NCBI GenBank assembly: GCA_902796465.1
Contig: CADBPK010000221.1
Coordinates: 1-6,545 of the forward strand
Origin: an uncultured Erysipelotrichaceae bacterium
GTDB taxonomy: Bacteria > Bacillota_I > Bacilli_A > Erysipelotrichales > Erysipelotrichaceae
Length of the DNA: 6,545 nt
Reading direction: 5' to 3'
The notes under the pieces: generated by a model
The model's database searches: none
What the model was told of the DNA's origin: nothing
What the model saw: the letters and a program-made list of their open reading frames with translations, nothing else
Program-made: the position numbers and the translations under genes
Shown: piece by piece, positions 1-5,628 of the stretch
Position numbering within the stretch: the stretch's first letter is position 1
Layout: every line of letters starts with the position of its first letter

Positions 1-449
1 ATGCATTCCTTCTGAATCTGGGTCTGGAATCTCTTGCGGTACGCATGCAGCGACACTGCGAAAACGGACAGAAGGTCGCAGAATTTCTGGAAGCCCAGGA
101 ACAGGTCGAATGGGTCAATTATCCCGGCCTTCCTTCCAATAAATACTATGCACTGGCTCAGAAATATATGCCTAACGGCACATGCGGCGTTATCTCCTTC
201 GGTGTCAAAGGAGGACGCAAGGCAGCTGAGGCTTTCATGAAAAAGCTTAAGGTAGCCATCATCGCAACACACGTCGCGGATGCACATACCTGTGTTCTCC
301 ACCCTGCTTCCTCAACACACAGACAGATGAGTGATGAAGAGCTGATCGCAGCCGGTGTTTCTCCGGATCTGATCCGTCTTTCCGTAGGCATTGAAAATGT
401 CGATGATATTATTGAAGATCTGAAACAGGCCCTGGAGCCGGAAAGGTAA
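1..449 (+). CDS. metY: O-acetylhomoserine sulfhydrylase (O-acetylhomoserine aminocarboxypropyltransferase), C-terminal part
   Basis: The reading frame is open from the left edge (first complete codon at 3) to TAA at 447-449, giving the last 148 residues of a protein that is usually about 425 residues long. The enzyme is a cytoplasmic, PLP-dependent Cys/Met-metabolism enzyme that joins O-acetylhomoserine and sulfide to make homocysteine. The fragment has the family's C-terminal signatures: GLESLAVRMQRHCENGQKVA near its start, VEWVNYPGLPSN, the HPASSTHRQMSDEELIAAGV segment, and PDLIRLSVGIEN followed by DDIIEDLKQAL at the end. The PLP lysine lies upstream of the window. An internal ATG at 45 is not the real start, because conserved family sequence continues in frame before it. 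The metA start is 6 bases downstream, so the two genes are surely cotranscribed and encode successive steps. A close relative acting on other O-acyl homoserines is possible, but the metA partner supports O-acetylhomoserine. Confidence 0.93.
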   Translation, partial: AFLLNLGLESLAVRMQRHCENGQKVAEFLEAQEQVEWVNYPGLPSNKYYALAQKYMPNGTCGVISFGVKGGRKAAEAFMKKLKVAIIATHVADAHTCVLHPASSTHRQMSDEELIAAGVSPDLIRLSVGIENVDDIIEDLKQALEPER

Positions 450-455
450 AATCGT

Positions 456-1394
456 ATGCCCATTAAGATTCAGATGGGGCTTCCGGCAAGAGAGACACTG
501 GAGAATGAGAATATATTCGTCATGGATACGATGCGTGCGGAAACGCAGCAGATCCGTCCGCTTCAGATTCTGATCCTGAATCTCATGCCCACAAAAATCG
601 CTACCGAAACACAGCTTGCCAGGCTTCTCGGAAACACACCTCTCCAGGTGGAACTGGAACTGATGCGTACGGATACGCATGAGGCCACACATGTCAGTAA
701 AGACCATATGCTGACATTCTATAAAACATTCTCTGAGATCAAAGACCGGACATTTGACGGTATGGTCATTACCGGAGCGCCTGTGGAACATCTTGCTTTT
801 GAGGAAGTGAATTACTGGGAAGAACTCTGTGAGATCATGGAATGGTCCAAGACACACGTCTACAGCACATTCCACATCTGCTGGGGTGCACAGGCAGCGC
901 TTTACTATCATTACGGGATCCATAAAGTTCCTCTGAAGGAAAAACTGTTCGGCGTATTCGAACATACTGTCACACACAAAAATCCGATCCTCTTCCGCGG
1001 ATTTGACGATGTCTTTCTGACACCGCATTCCCGCCATACTTCAATTCTGAAGGAAGAGATCCTGAATGTACCGGAACTCAAGATCCTTGCGGAAAGTGAA
1101 AAAGCAGGAATCTATGCAGTTTCCACAAACGGCGGAACACAGATCTTCATTACAGGTCATTCGGAATACGATACCCTGACGCTGGATGCGGAATACAGAC
1201 GTGACAAGAATGCAGGTCTTCCGATTCATGTTCCCGAGAACTATTATCCGGATGATGATGATACAAAGATGCCAAGAAACACATGGAGGTCCAGCGCACA
1301 TCTGCTGTATTCCAACTGGCTGAACTACTTTGTTTACCAGACAACACCGTATGATCTCAAGATGATCCCTTCTATAAAACAGACAATCAAATGA
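456..1394 (+). CDS. metA: Homoserine O-acyltransferase MetA, probably acetyl-CoA dependent
   Basis: This is a complete 312-residue protein, normal for the MetA family. It activates the hydroxyl of homoserine with an acyl-CoA, the first committed step of methionine synthesis, in the cytoplasm. The active-site residues fall at the canonical family numbers: the nucleophile Cys142 in [12 protein letters not shown], and His235 and Glu237 in TGHSEYD. Residue 111 is glutamate ([10 protein letters not shown]). In the family, Glu at 111 is associated with acetyl-CoA use and Gly with succinyl-CoA use, so O-acetylhomoserine is the likely product, which matches the sulfhydrylase encoded just upstream. 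The ATG at 456 is preceded by GGAAAGG at 440-446, a suitable ribosome binding site inside the end of metY. An intrinsic terminator follows directly. The family assignment is very secure. The acyl donor is inferred from one residue and the context. The promoter of the operon, and any methionine-responsive leader, is outside the window. Confidence 0.97.
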   Translation: MPIKIQMGLPARETLENENIFVMDTMRAETQQIRPLQILILNLMPTKIATETQLARLLGNTPLQVELELMRTDTHEATHVSKDHMLTFYKTFSEIKDRTFDGMVITGAPVEHLAFEEVNYWEELCEIMEWSKTHVYSTFHICWGAQAALYYHYGIHKVPLKEKLFGVFEHTVTHKNPILFRGFDDVFLTPHSRHTSILKEEILNVPELKILAESEKAGIYAVSTNGGTQIFITGHSEYDTLTLDAEYRRDKNAGLPIHVPENYYPDDDDTKMPRNTWRSSAHLLYSNWLNYFVYQTTPYDLKMIPSIKQTIK

Positions 1395-1397
1395 TTT

Positions 1398-1423
1398 AAG
1401 AGCAGGTCAGTTCCTGCTCTTTT
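1398..1423 (+). terminator. Intrinsic terminator of the metY-metA operon, convergent with the cpaB-like gene
   Basis: A 9-base-pair stem (AAGAGCAGG at 1398-1406 with CCTGCTCTT at 1413-1421) encloses the six-base loop TCAGTT and runs into a short T run, four bases before metA is done. It sits 3 bases after the metA stop codon. It also begins where the opposite-strand cpaB-like gene ends (TGA at 1425-1423), so the same hairpin may stop transcripts from both sides. The T run on the minus-strand side is poor, so it should work best for metA. Confidence 0.8.
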
Positions 1424-2145
1424 CAGTTTCTGAGTTTTTTCAGATACTCGGTGACCGGAGATTCCTTCATCAGTACTGCTTCCTTAGCTGTATCGTACGG
1501 ATCTTCGGAAGGAAACAGCCGTATTTTACCAACAGAATCCGCCAGGGAAAGATATTCCAGATCACTTCTGTTTACTGCTATCTCTGTCATATAAGGGACC
1601 TGGGAACTGTCTTCATCCTCGAGAGAGATTCCCTGATGATCCTTAACGGATATTACTCTCGCACTTTCGATCAGGCACCCTGTCAGCGGTTTATGATCCT
1701 CTTTTTCGATTGTGACATATACATCCACCCGTACCCCGGCCCGCACACTGCCCAATACAGCAGCGTCTGTCTGAAGCGCATAAGATGATTGTCCTGTCCT
1801 CAGCAATGAAAGCGGATGATCAGGCAGCTGATCCTTGTCAAACAGCATGGATTTGTAAAACAGGGATCCGGCCGGGATCTTTCCCTGGATATCGGTATAT
1901 TTCCCGATAATGTCCCCCATACTGACATACGCAAACGGATCTGTGTAAATTTCCGGAACCCTGATCTCCATCACATCTTCCTTTTTGATCTGGGTCCGCG
2001 GAGCGATATCTTTTGCGGCGATACATACTGTCACAAGGCTGATTTCTTTCTGCAGATACAGTTTAGCAGCATATTTCATAAGAACACCTGTCATAAACAG
2101 GCAGATGACACAGCAGAATGTTTTCAGAAGTATTACTTTTTTCAT
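1423..2145 (-). CDS. CpaB/RcpC-like SAF-domain membrane protein
   Basis: A 240-residue protein read from ATG at 2145, chosen because a strong purine-rich ribosome binding site (AGGGGAGGG) lies about 7 bases upstream; the frame stays open further upstream to 2253, but that part overlaps the neighbouring gene's end and its terminator. Residues 4-31 form one N-terminal membrane helix. Residues 38 to about 105 form a SAF domain (VTVCIAAKDIAPRTQIKKED, then GKIPAGSLF). The rest resembles the RcpC/CpaB region (GSVRAGVRVDVYVT, later MTEIAVNRSDLEYLSLAD). CpaB proteins help assemble Flp/Tad pili at the cell envelope, but no tad gene is visible here, so the role is open. The gene lies after an AIM24-family gene and is separated from it by an intrinsic terminator. 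I see no clear promoter in the 30 bases between that terminator and the start codon; expression may rely on read-through or a promoter inside the preceding gene. Confidence 0.8.
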   Translation of the reverse strand: MKKVILLKTFCCVICLFMTGVLMKYAAKLYLQKEISLVTVCIAAKDIAPRTQIKKEDVMEIRVPEIYTDPFAYVSMGDIIGKYTDIQGKIPAGSLFYKSMLFDKDQLPDHPLSLLRTGQSSYALQTDAAVLGSVRAGVRVDVYVTIEKEDHKPLTGCLIESARVISVKDHQGISLEDEDSSQVPYMTEIAVNRSDLEYLSLADSVGKIRLFPSEDPYDTAKEAVLMKESPVTEYLKKLRN

Positions 2146-2174
2146 TACCGACCCTCCCCTTATTCCATTCGCAG

Positions 2175-2202
2175 AAAAAAAGCATGTTTTGAACATGCTT
2201 TT
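2175..2202 (-). terminator. Intrinsic terminator after the AIM24-family gene
   Basis: On the minus strand, AAAAGCATGTT (2202-2192) pairs with AACATGCTTTT (2188-2178) around a three-base loop and is followed by a run of T's to 2175. It sits 22 bases past the stop codon of the AIM24-family gene and before the cpaB-like gene, so it should separate the two transcription units. Confidence 0.85.
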
Positions 2203-2224
2203 GAATGAAATCGTTATTCTGGGA

Positions 2225-2899
2225 TCAGTTGCTTGGATGCGGCATGTAGGCATAGAGATTCATTGCCAGTGCGTTGATTGGCATCGTCTGCAGCCACACT
2301 TTACCCGGACCTGTTACGACTGTATTGAACAGTCCTTCACCGCCGAGGAAAATATTCGCTGCACCTTTGATCGTCTGGATCTCCATTGTGCAGGAGGCTT
2401 CCATAGCCGCAACAAAACCGCTGTCTACGATCAGTCTTTCGCCCGGTTCGAGAACTCTTTCCTGGACAGCACCGTCGATTTCAAGCCACGCAAATCCGGA
2501 ACCGCTGTATTTCTGCATCAGGAAACCTTCGCCCCCGAAGAAACCGACACCGGCCTTATGCTGGATATAGATGTCCATATTCACGTTTTCCGTAGATGCG
2601 AGGAATGCTGTCTTCTGGGCAATGATCGGTGTTTCGCTGATATTGAATGCGAGGATATCACCTGGAGAGTGTTTGGCCAGAGTCAGTTCCCCTGCTCTTT
2701 CTGCTGTATAATGATTCAGCGCGAGTGATTCCCCGACGATCATCTTTTTAAACATGCCGCCGAGACCGCCGGTTTTTGTTTCCATTATGATTCCGGGGGT
2801 CATCCACGCCATTGCGCCGCTCTGGCATTTAATGGATTCTCCTGCTTCCATATAAAGTGTAAGTACCGTAAATGGCTGATTGGCAATTTCGTATTTCAT
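2225..2899 (-). CDS. AIM24 / TIGR00266 family protein of unknown function
   Basis: A complete 224-residue protein, the usual length for this widespread family. The visible signatures are the N-terminal CQSGAMAWMTPGI segment (residues about 25-37), the glycine-rich GGLGGMFKKMIVGES stretch, and GFFGGEGFLMQKYSGSG around the middle, followed by the repeated beta-strand pattern and GGEGLFNTVVTGPG near the end. There is no signal peptide or membrane helix, so it is probably cytoplasmic. The biochemical role of bacterial members is not established; the yeast namesake AIM24 is mitochondrial. The ATG at 2899 has AGGAGA six bases upstream. A good promoter lies before it and a terminator follows, so it is probably a single-gene transcript and not part of the Rnf operon upstream. 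Its family is secure, its function unknown. Confidence 0.9.
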   Translation of the reverse strand: MKYEIANQPFTVLTLYMEAGESIKCQSGAMAWMTPGIIMETKTGGLGGMFKKMIVGESLALNHYTAERAGELTLAKHSPGDILAFNISETPIIAQKTAFLASTENVNMDIYIQHKAGVGFFGGEGFLMQKYSGSGFAWLEIDGAVQERVLEPGERLIVDSGFVAAMEASCTMEIQTIKGAANIFLGGEGLFNTVVTGPGKVWLQTMPINALAMNLYAYMPHPSN

Positions 2900-2943
2900 A
2901 CTATTTCTCCTGTCTTTCTGATACCAACTATGTAATTTAATTC

Positions 2944-2971
2944 ATTATATAATATCGAAATACATAGTAAA
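2944..2971 (-). promoter_or_regulatory. Candidate sigma-A type promoter for the AIM24-family gene
   Basis: On the minus strand a perfect TATAAT (2949-2944) lies 16 bases after TTTACT (2971-2966), a 4 of 6 match to TTGACA. The start codon at 2899 is about 45 bases downstream of the -10 box. The -35 element overlaps the T run of the Rnf operon terminator, so the end of one unit is packed against the beginning of the next. This is based on sequence match only. Confidence 0.6.
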
Positions 2972-2998
2972 AAGTGATTCATAAAAGAATCACTTTTT
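2969..2998 (-). terminator. Intrinsic terminator of the Rnf operon
   Basis: On the minus strand AAAAAGTGATTC (2998-2987) pairs with GAATCACTTTTT (2980-2969) around the loop TTTTAT. The left arm includes the last lysine codons and the TGA stop of the short rnfB (2992-2990). The placement shows that the operon is built to end exactly here, so the short RnfB is not the front of a longer gene broken by a recent mutation. Confidence 0.85.
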
Positions 2999-3271
2999 AT
3001 TCTGTTCCAGGTATTCCCTGATTTTGGCTTTCGCATCTGCTTTGCAGGGCTTGCACTGGTCAATCGTGCTTGTCCCTTCAACGAGCTGCATAGCCATACC
3101 CATGCATCCGGGGTTGCCGCATCCGCCGCAGTTATATCCCGGCAGCATCGCATATACTTCTTCGACCCGGTGGTCTTCTTCCACTGCGAGTTTTTTCGAT
3201 GCAATACCCAGCGCAAATCCGATCAGCGCGCCGAGAACCAGCATCAGTATTACAGCTTTAACTATTTCCAT
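2990..3271 (-). CDS. rnfB: Minimal RnfB: membrane anchor plus single Fe-S motif, no ferredoxin domains
   Basis: A 93-residue protein, against roughly 180-330 residues for ordinary RnfB. Residues 4-24 form a membrane helix. Then comes the RnfB-type Fe-S domain, LPGYNCGGCGNPGC with Cys48, Cys51, Cys56 and Cys73 (C-x2-C-x4-C-x16-C), which should hold one [4Fe-4S] cluster. A fifth cysteine, Cys76, follows in the CKPC pair. After that there are only 17 mostly charged residues (Lys-rich end) and a stop codon. The ferredoxin-like domains that carry the additional [4Fe-4S] clusters in usual RnfB are absent. Ordinarily RnfB accepts electrons from reduced ferredoxin and passes them to the RnfA/RnfE centre. 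The start at 3271 overlaps the end of the preceding 63-residue gene by 14 bases, with GAGGGAG about 9 bases upstream. An operon terminator overlaps the stop codon. The RnfB affiliation is strong; whether it works alone is unknown. Confidence 0.85.
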   Translation of the reverse strand: MEIVKAVILMLVLGALIGFALGIASKKLAVEEDHRVEEVYAMLPGYNCGGCGNPGCMGMAMQLVEGTSTIDQCKPCKADAKAKIREYLEQNKK

Positions 3272-3449
3272 GATCTGTTACTCCCTCATATTTTTTCCGA
3301 ACCGAACAGTTTTTGATTCCGCACGCCCCGCAGTCCGGCTTCAGGCTTTCGCACCCTTCCGGGACCGGGGTCTTATGGTTCTGAATATACAGCCATCCGT
3401 AGAGACTGATCAGAGCCACAGCGATCAGAACTGCATAAAGATATTTCAT
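3258..3449 (-). CDS. Small membrane-anchored four-cysteine protein in the Rnf operon (unrecognised)
   Basis: A 63-residue protein with one N-terminal membrane helix (residues 3-22) and a short tail with Cys33, Cys40, Cys43 and Cys48 (C-x6-C-x2-C-x4-C). The CGACGIKNC segment has the same spacing as CGGCGNPGC in the RnfB encoded next, but the distant fourth cysteine of RnfB is missing and Cys33 lies ahead instead. I do not recognise a named family. Its position, 3 bases after the rnfA stop and overlapping the rnfB start by 14 bases, ties it to the complex. No good ribosome binding site precedes the ATG, so it is probably translated by reinitiation from rnfA. Two readings are possible (inference): an added Fe-S subunit, perhaps born by duplication of the RnfB front end; or a maturation factor resembling NqrM, a small one-helix four-cysteine protein needed for the iron centre of the related Nqr complex, though the cysteine spacing seems different. 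Confidence 0.8.
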   Translation of the reverse strand: MKYLYAVLIAVALISLYGWLYIQNHKTPVPEGCESLKPDCGACGIKNCSVRKKYEGVTDHGNS

Positions 3450-3452
3450 GTA

Positions 3453-4025
3453 TTAAACCAGTCCGTTCAGGGCTGTGAAAGCAAGTGCCATGATCGCTGC
3501 AATAATGAATGCGATCGGGTTGCCTTCAAAAGCGGCAGGAACGTCGTTTCCTTCCAGCCGTTCACGGATCGTTGCGAAGATAACCAGCATTAACATGAAT
3601 CCGACCGGTACGGCAATGGAGTTGACACATGTTTCGATAAAGTTGTAACCCTGTGCGACGTTGTCCAGTGCTACATGCAGGACAGCACAGTTTGTTGTGA
3701 TCAGAGGAAGATAGATACCGAGTGATTTATACAGGCTTGGCGAATTCTTCTTGATGAACATTTCCGTAAACTGGACAAATGCCGCAATGAGAAGAATAAA
3801 GCAGATCAGTTTCATATAATCCAGACCCAGCGGTGCCAGGACGAACTGGTACAGCAGCCAGGATAATACAGAAGCGCCGAAGATGACGAAGATGACCGCA
3901 AGGCCCATACCGACAGCCGATTTGACACGGGTGGATACACCCATGAACGGGCACATACCGATAAATTTTGCGAGAATGATATTATTGATGAGCGTTGCGC
4001 TCAGAAATAACGTTAACAGATTCAT
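3453..4025 (-). CDS. rnfA: Rnf complex subunit RnfA (integral membrane)
   Basis: A complete 190-residue, highly hydrophobic protein with about six membrane helices, the normal length of RnfA/NqrE. The family motifs are intact: NNIILAKFIGMCPFMGVS with Cys25, and ITTNCAVLH with Cys113. In this family these two cysteines, together with the matching pair in RnfE, hold the [2Fe-2S] centre in the middle of the membrane that carries electrons from the cytoplasmic to the outer side. The ATG at 4025 is 2 bases after the rnfE stop codon, and its ribosome binding site (AAAGGAGGG) lies within the last rnfE codons, so translation is coupled. The gene looks ordinary. Confidence 0.96.
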   Translation of the reverse strand: MNLLTLFLSATLINNIILAKFIGMCPFMGVSTRVKSAVGMGLAVIFVIFGASVLSWLLYQFVLAPLGLDYMKLICFILLIAAFVQFTEMFIKKNSPSLYKSLGIYLPLITTNCAVLHVALDNVAQGYNFIETCVNSIAVPVGFMLMLVIFATIRERLEGNDVPAAFEGNPIAFIIAAIMALAFTALNGLV

Positions 4026-4027
4026 TC

Positions 4028-4684
4028 TTATTTCCCTCCTTTGTCATCAGCTGTCACTTTGTTTTTATAAGCTGCACATGCGGCTGCGAGAACCGCAAAT
4101 GTCAGGAAGGCACCGGTCTGTGTTGTCATAAAGGAAAGAACAAAGCTTTCCGGAATAAGACGTACCGCAAAAATCTCGGCACCGGTTAAAGGATTGGACA
4201 GGCTGAGTACACCTGTTCCCAGGATCTGACGGATCAGGGACATGACGAATAAGCTGACAGTATAAGAGATACCCATCATCAGACCGTCTTTTGCGCTGGC
4301 ACCGACAGGATTGAGGGAAGCATACGCTTCTGCCCTTCCGAGAATAATGCAGTTGACAACGATCAGTGCGATAAATTCGCCGAGCGCGCCGTACAGATCC
4401 GGGGTAAACGCCTGCATGGTCATTTCAACGATCGTAACGAGCGTCGCGATGATTACGATGTATACCGGGATGTGGATATCATCCGGTGTGATATTTCTGA
4501 CACTTGATACCAGAATATTGGACAGGATCAATACGATTGTTACGGCAATTCCCATGCCGATCGCATTATTGATATTCGTTGAGATCGCCAGCGTGGAGCA
4601 GATACCCAGATATAATCCGAATACCGGGTTTTCAATGATCAGCTGTGAACCGAATCCCAGTTTCTTTTCCTTGTTTTCACTCAT
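4028..4684 (-). CDS. rnfE: Rnf complex subunit RnfE (integral membrane)
   Basis: A complete 218-residue protein with about six membrane helices, homologous to NqrD and the partner of RnfA. The expected cysteines are present: Cys29 in GLYLGICSTLAIST and Cys112 in VVNCIILGRAEAYAS. With the two RnfA cysteines they should ligate the intramembrane [2Fe-2S] centre. The ATG at 4684 has AGGAGGT about 6 bases upstream and starts 11 bases after the rnfG stop codon. The charged ends (KEKK at the front, DDKGGK at the back) fit a protein whose tails are exposed to solvent. Nothing unusual is visible. Confidence 0.96.
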   Translation of the reverse strand: MSENKEKKLGFGSQLIIENPVFGLYLGICSTLAISTNINNAIGMGIAVTIVLILSNILVSSVRNITPDDIHIPVYIVIIATLVTIVEMTMQAFTPDLYGALGEFIALIVVNCIILGRAEAYASLNPVGASAKDGLMMGISYTVSLFVMSLIRQILGTGVLSLSNPLTGAEIFAVRLIPESFVLSFMTTQTGAFLTFAVLAAACAAYKNKVTADDKGGK

Positions 4685-4695
4685 TTGCTGACCTC

Positions 4696-5613
4696 CTATT
4701 CGCCGGCTTCTGCGAGAGCGGCCTGAGCCATAGCACGCAGAGCCTTGCTGGTTTCTGTTGCGCCGGATACAGCATCAACTTCTGAATCCGATGTAATACC
4801 GATATAACGGGCGATATTGTCTGCTTCATAAGCGTCATCACCGACTCCGTCTTTATCATCTGCCGCATTTGTTACTTCGAATGCGGTAATGGTGCCTGCA
4901 GAAAGATCTACTGTGACCTCCGCCTCATTGTCAGGATTGAATCCTTTTGCCTTGCAGGCGTAGATAACTGTTGTGCCGTCATTTTCCTTTTCTTCGCAGA
5001 CCGCGCCGGCACTGCTGAGATCTTCATCTTTCAGTGCTTTGGATACCGGTTCTTCCGGTTGTTCTTCTTCGGTTTTTTCAGCCGGTGCAGGAGCTGTGCC
5101 GCCGTTCTTTGCAATAAACAGTGTTCTTGCAGCTTCTATGCCGTCATGCACACCGGTGGAAGTCAGTGTAGCGCCGCTGAGAAGCGGTGCTTCTTCCGAT
5201 GCGGAGATCTTCATGATTTCCGCTGTATAGTCTTCTTCAAAGCAGCGCTTTCCGAGACCGTCTGTTTCGTGATGCTCCAGAACGGTATACCCTGCGACAG
5301 TACCGTCATTGTTATAGGCAATCAGGAATGTGAATCCCTCTGAATCATAGCCCATGCTGTGTACTTTATAGATCATTCCCTGACCTTCCGCCTCGTAAAC
5401 TCCTGTTACCAGACCGGTCGGATCATCATAATCCTTGATCTCGGAGAAAGACGCGCCGGGGAAGAATGCTTCCAGATTTGAGTATTCAGCTGCCATGGAA
5501 GATTTTTCGATAATCGGGGCAGTAACGGAATTGACGAATGCCAGAAGCAGTCCGCAGATTCCGCAGAGGACACCCAGGAGGATCATCTTGTAACTACTTG
5601 ATTCTTTGTTCAC
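4696..5613 (-). CDS. rnfG: RnfG with two tandem FMN-binding domains
   Basis: A 305-residue protein read from GTG at 5613; the frame is open from 5655, but a strong AAGGAGG lies 8 bases before this GTG, and the longer version would overlap rnfD. RnfG is the outward-facing flavoprotein of the Rnf complex and carries FMN bound to a threonine by the flavin transferase ApbE. Usual RnfG is about 190-210 residues with one FMN-binding domain. Here residues 10-35 form the membrane anchor, and residues about 75-165 form the first domain, with HHETDGLGKR at 114-123 and SGATLTS at 146-152. A Pro/Glu-rich linker follows (about 173-195), then a second domain (about 215-301) with VDAVSGATETS at 279-289. Thr149 and Thr286 would carry FMN. 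The second motif has the usual Asp three residues before the Ser; the first has Pro143 there, so it departs from the common ApbE signal. Identity is secure; occupancy of both sites is not shown. Confidence 0.93.
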   Translation of the reverse strand: MNKESSSYKMILLGVLCGICGLLLAFVNSVTAPIIEKSSMAAEYSNLEAFFPGASFSEIKDYDDPTGLVTGVYEAEGQGMIYKVHSMGYDSEGFTFLIAYNNDGTVAGYTVLEHHETDGLGKRCFEEDYTAEIMKISASEEAPLLSGATLTSTGVHDGIEAARTLFIAKNGGTAPAPAEKTEEEQPEEPVSKALKDEDLSSAGAVCEEKENDGTTVIYACKAKGFNPDNEAEVTVDLSAGTITAFEVTNAADDKDGVGDDAYEADNIARYIGITSDSEVDAVSGATETSKALRAMAQAALAEAGE

Positions 5614-5620
5614 TTTTTGT

Positions 5621-5628
5621 TCCTCCTT
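5621..5628 (-). promoter_or_regulatory. Ribosome binding site that sets the GTG start of rnfG
   Basis: The minus strand reads AAGGAGGA here and GTG follows 8 bases later at 5613-5611. The site overlaps the TAA stop of rnfD (5629-5627), indicating coupled translation of the two genes. It argues against the ATG at 5655, which would start inside rnfD and has no comparable site. Confidence 0.8.

Noticed and set aside
312..1037. Long open frame on the minus strand opposite metA
   Set aside because: It runs antisense to a gene with all catalytic residues intact, has cysteine- and histidine-rich sequence with no recognisable domain, and no ribosome binding site worth noting.
1985..2728. Long open frame on the plus strand across the AIM24-family gene and the front of the cpaB-like gene
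   Set aside because: It crosses two well-supported genes and a terminator on the other strand and looks like a by-product of their codon pattern.
2896..3449. The 63-residue gene and the short rnfB as two halves of one RnfB split by a frameshift
   Set aside because: Each has its own start codon and its own N-terminal membrane helix followed by a separate CGxCGxxxC motif, and a terminator closes the second one. Two complete small genes fit better than one broken gene.
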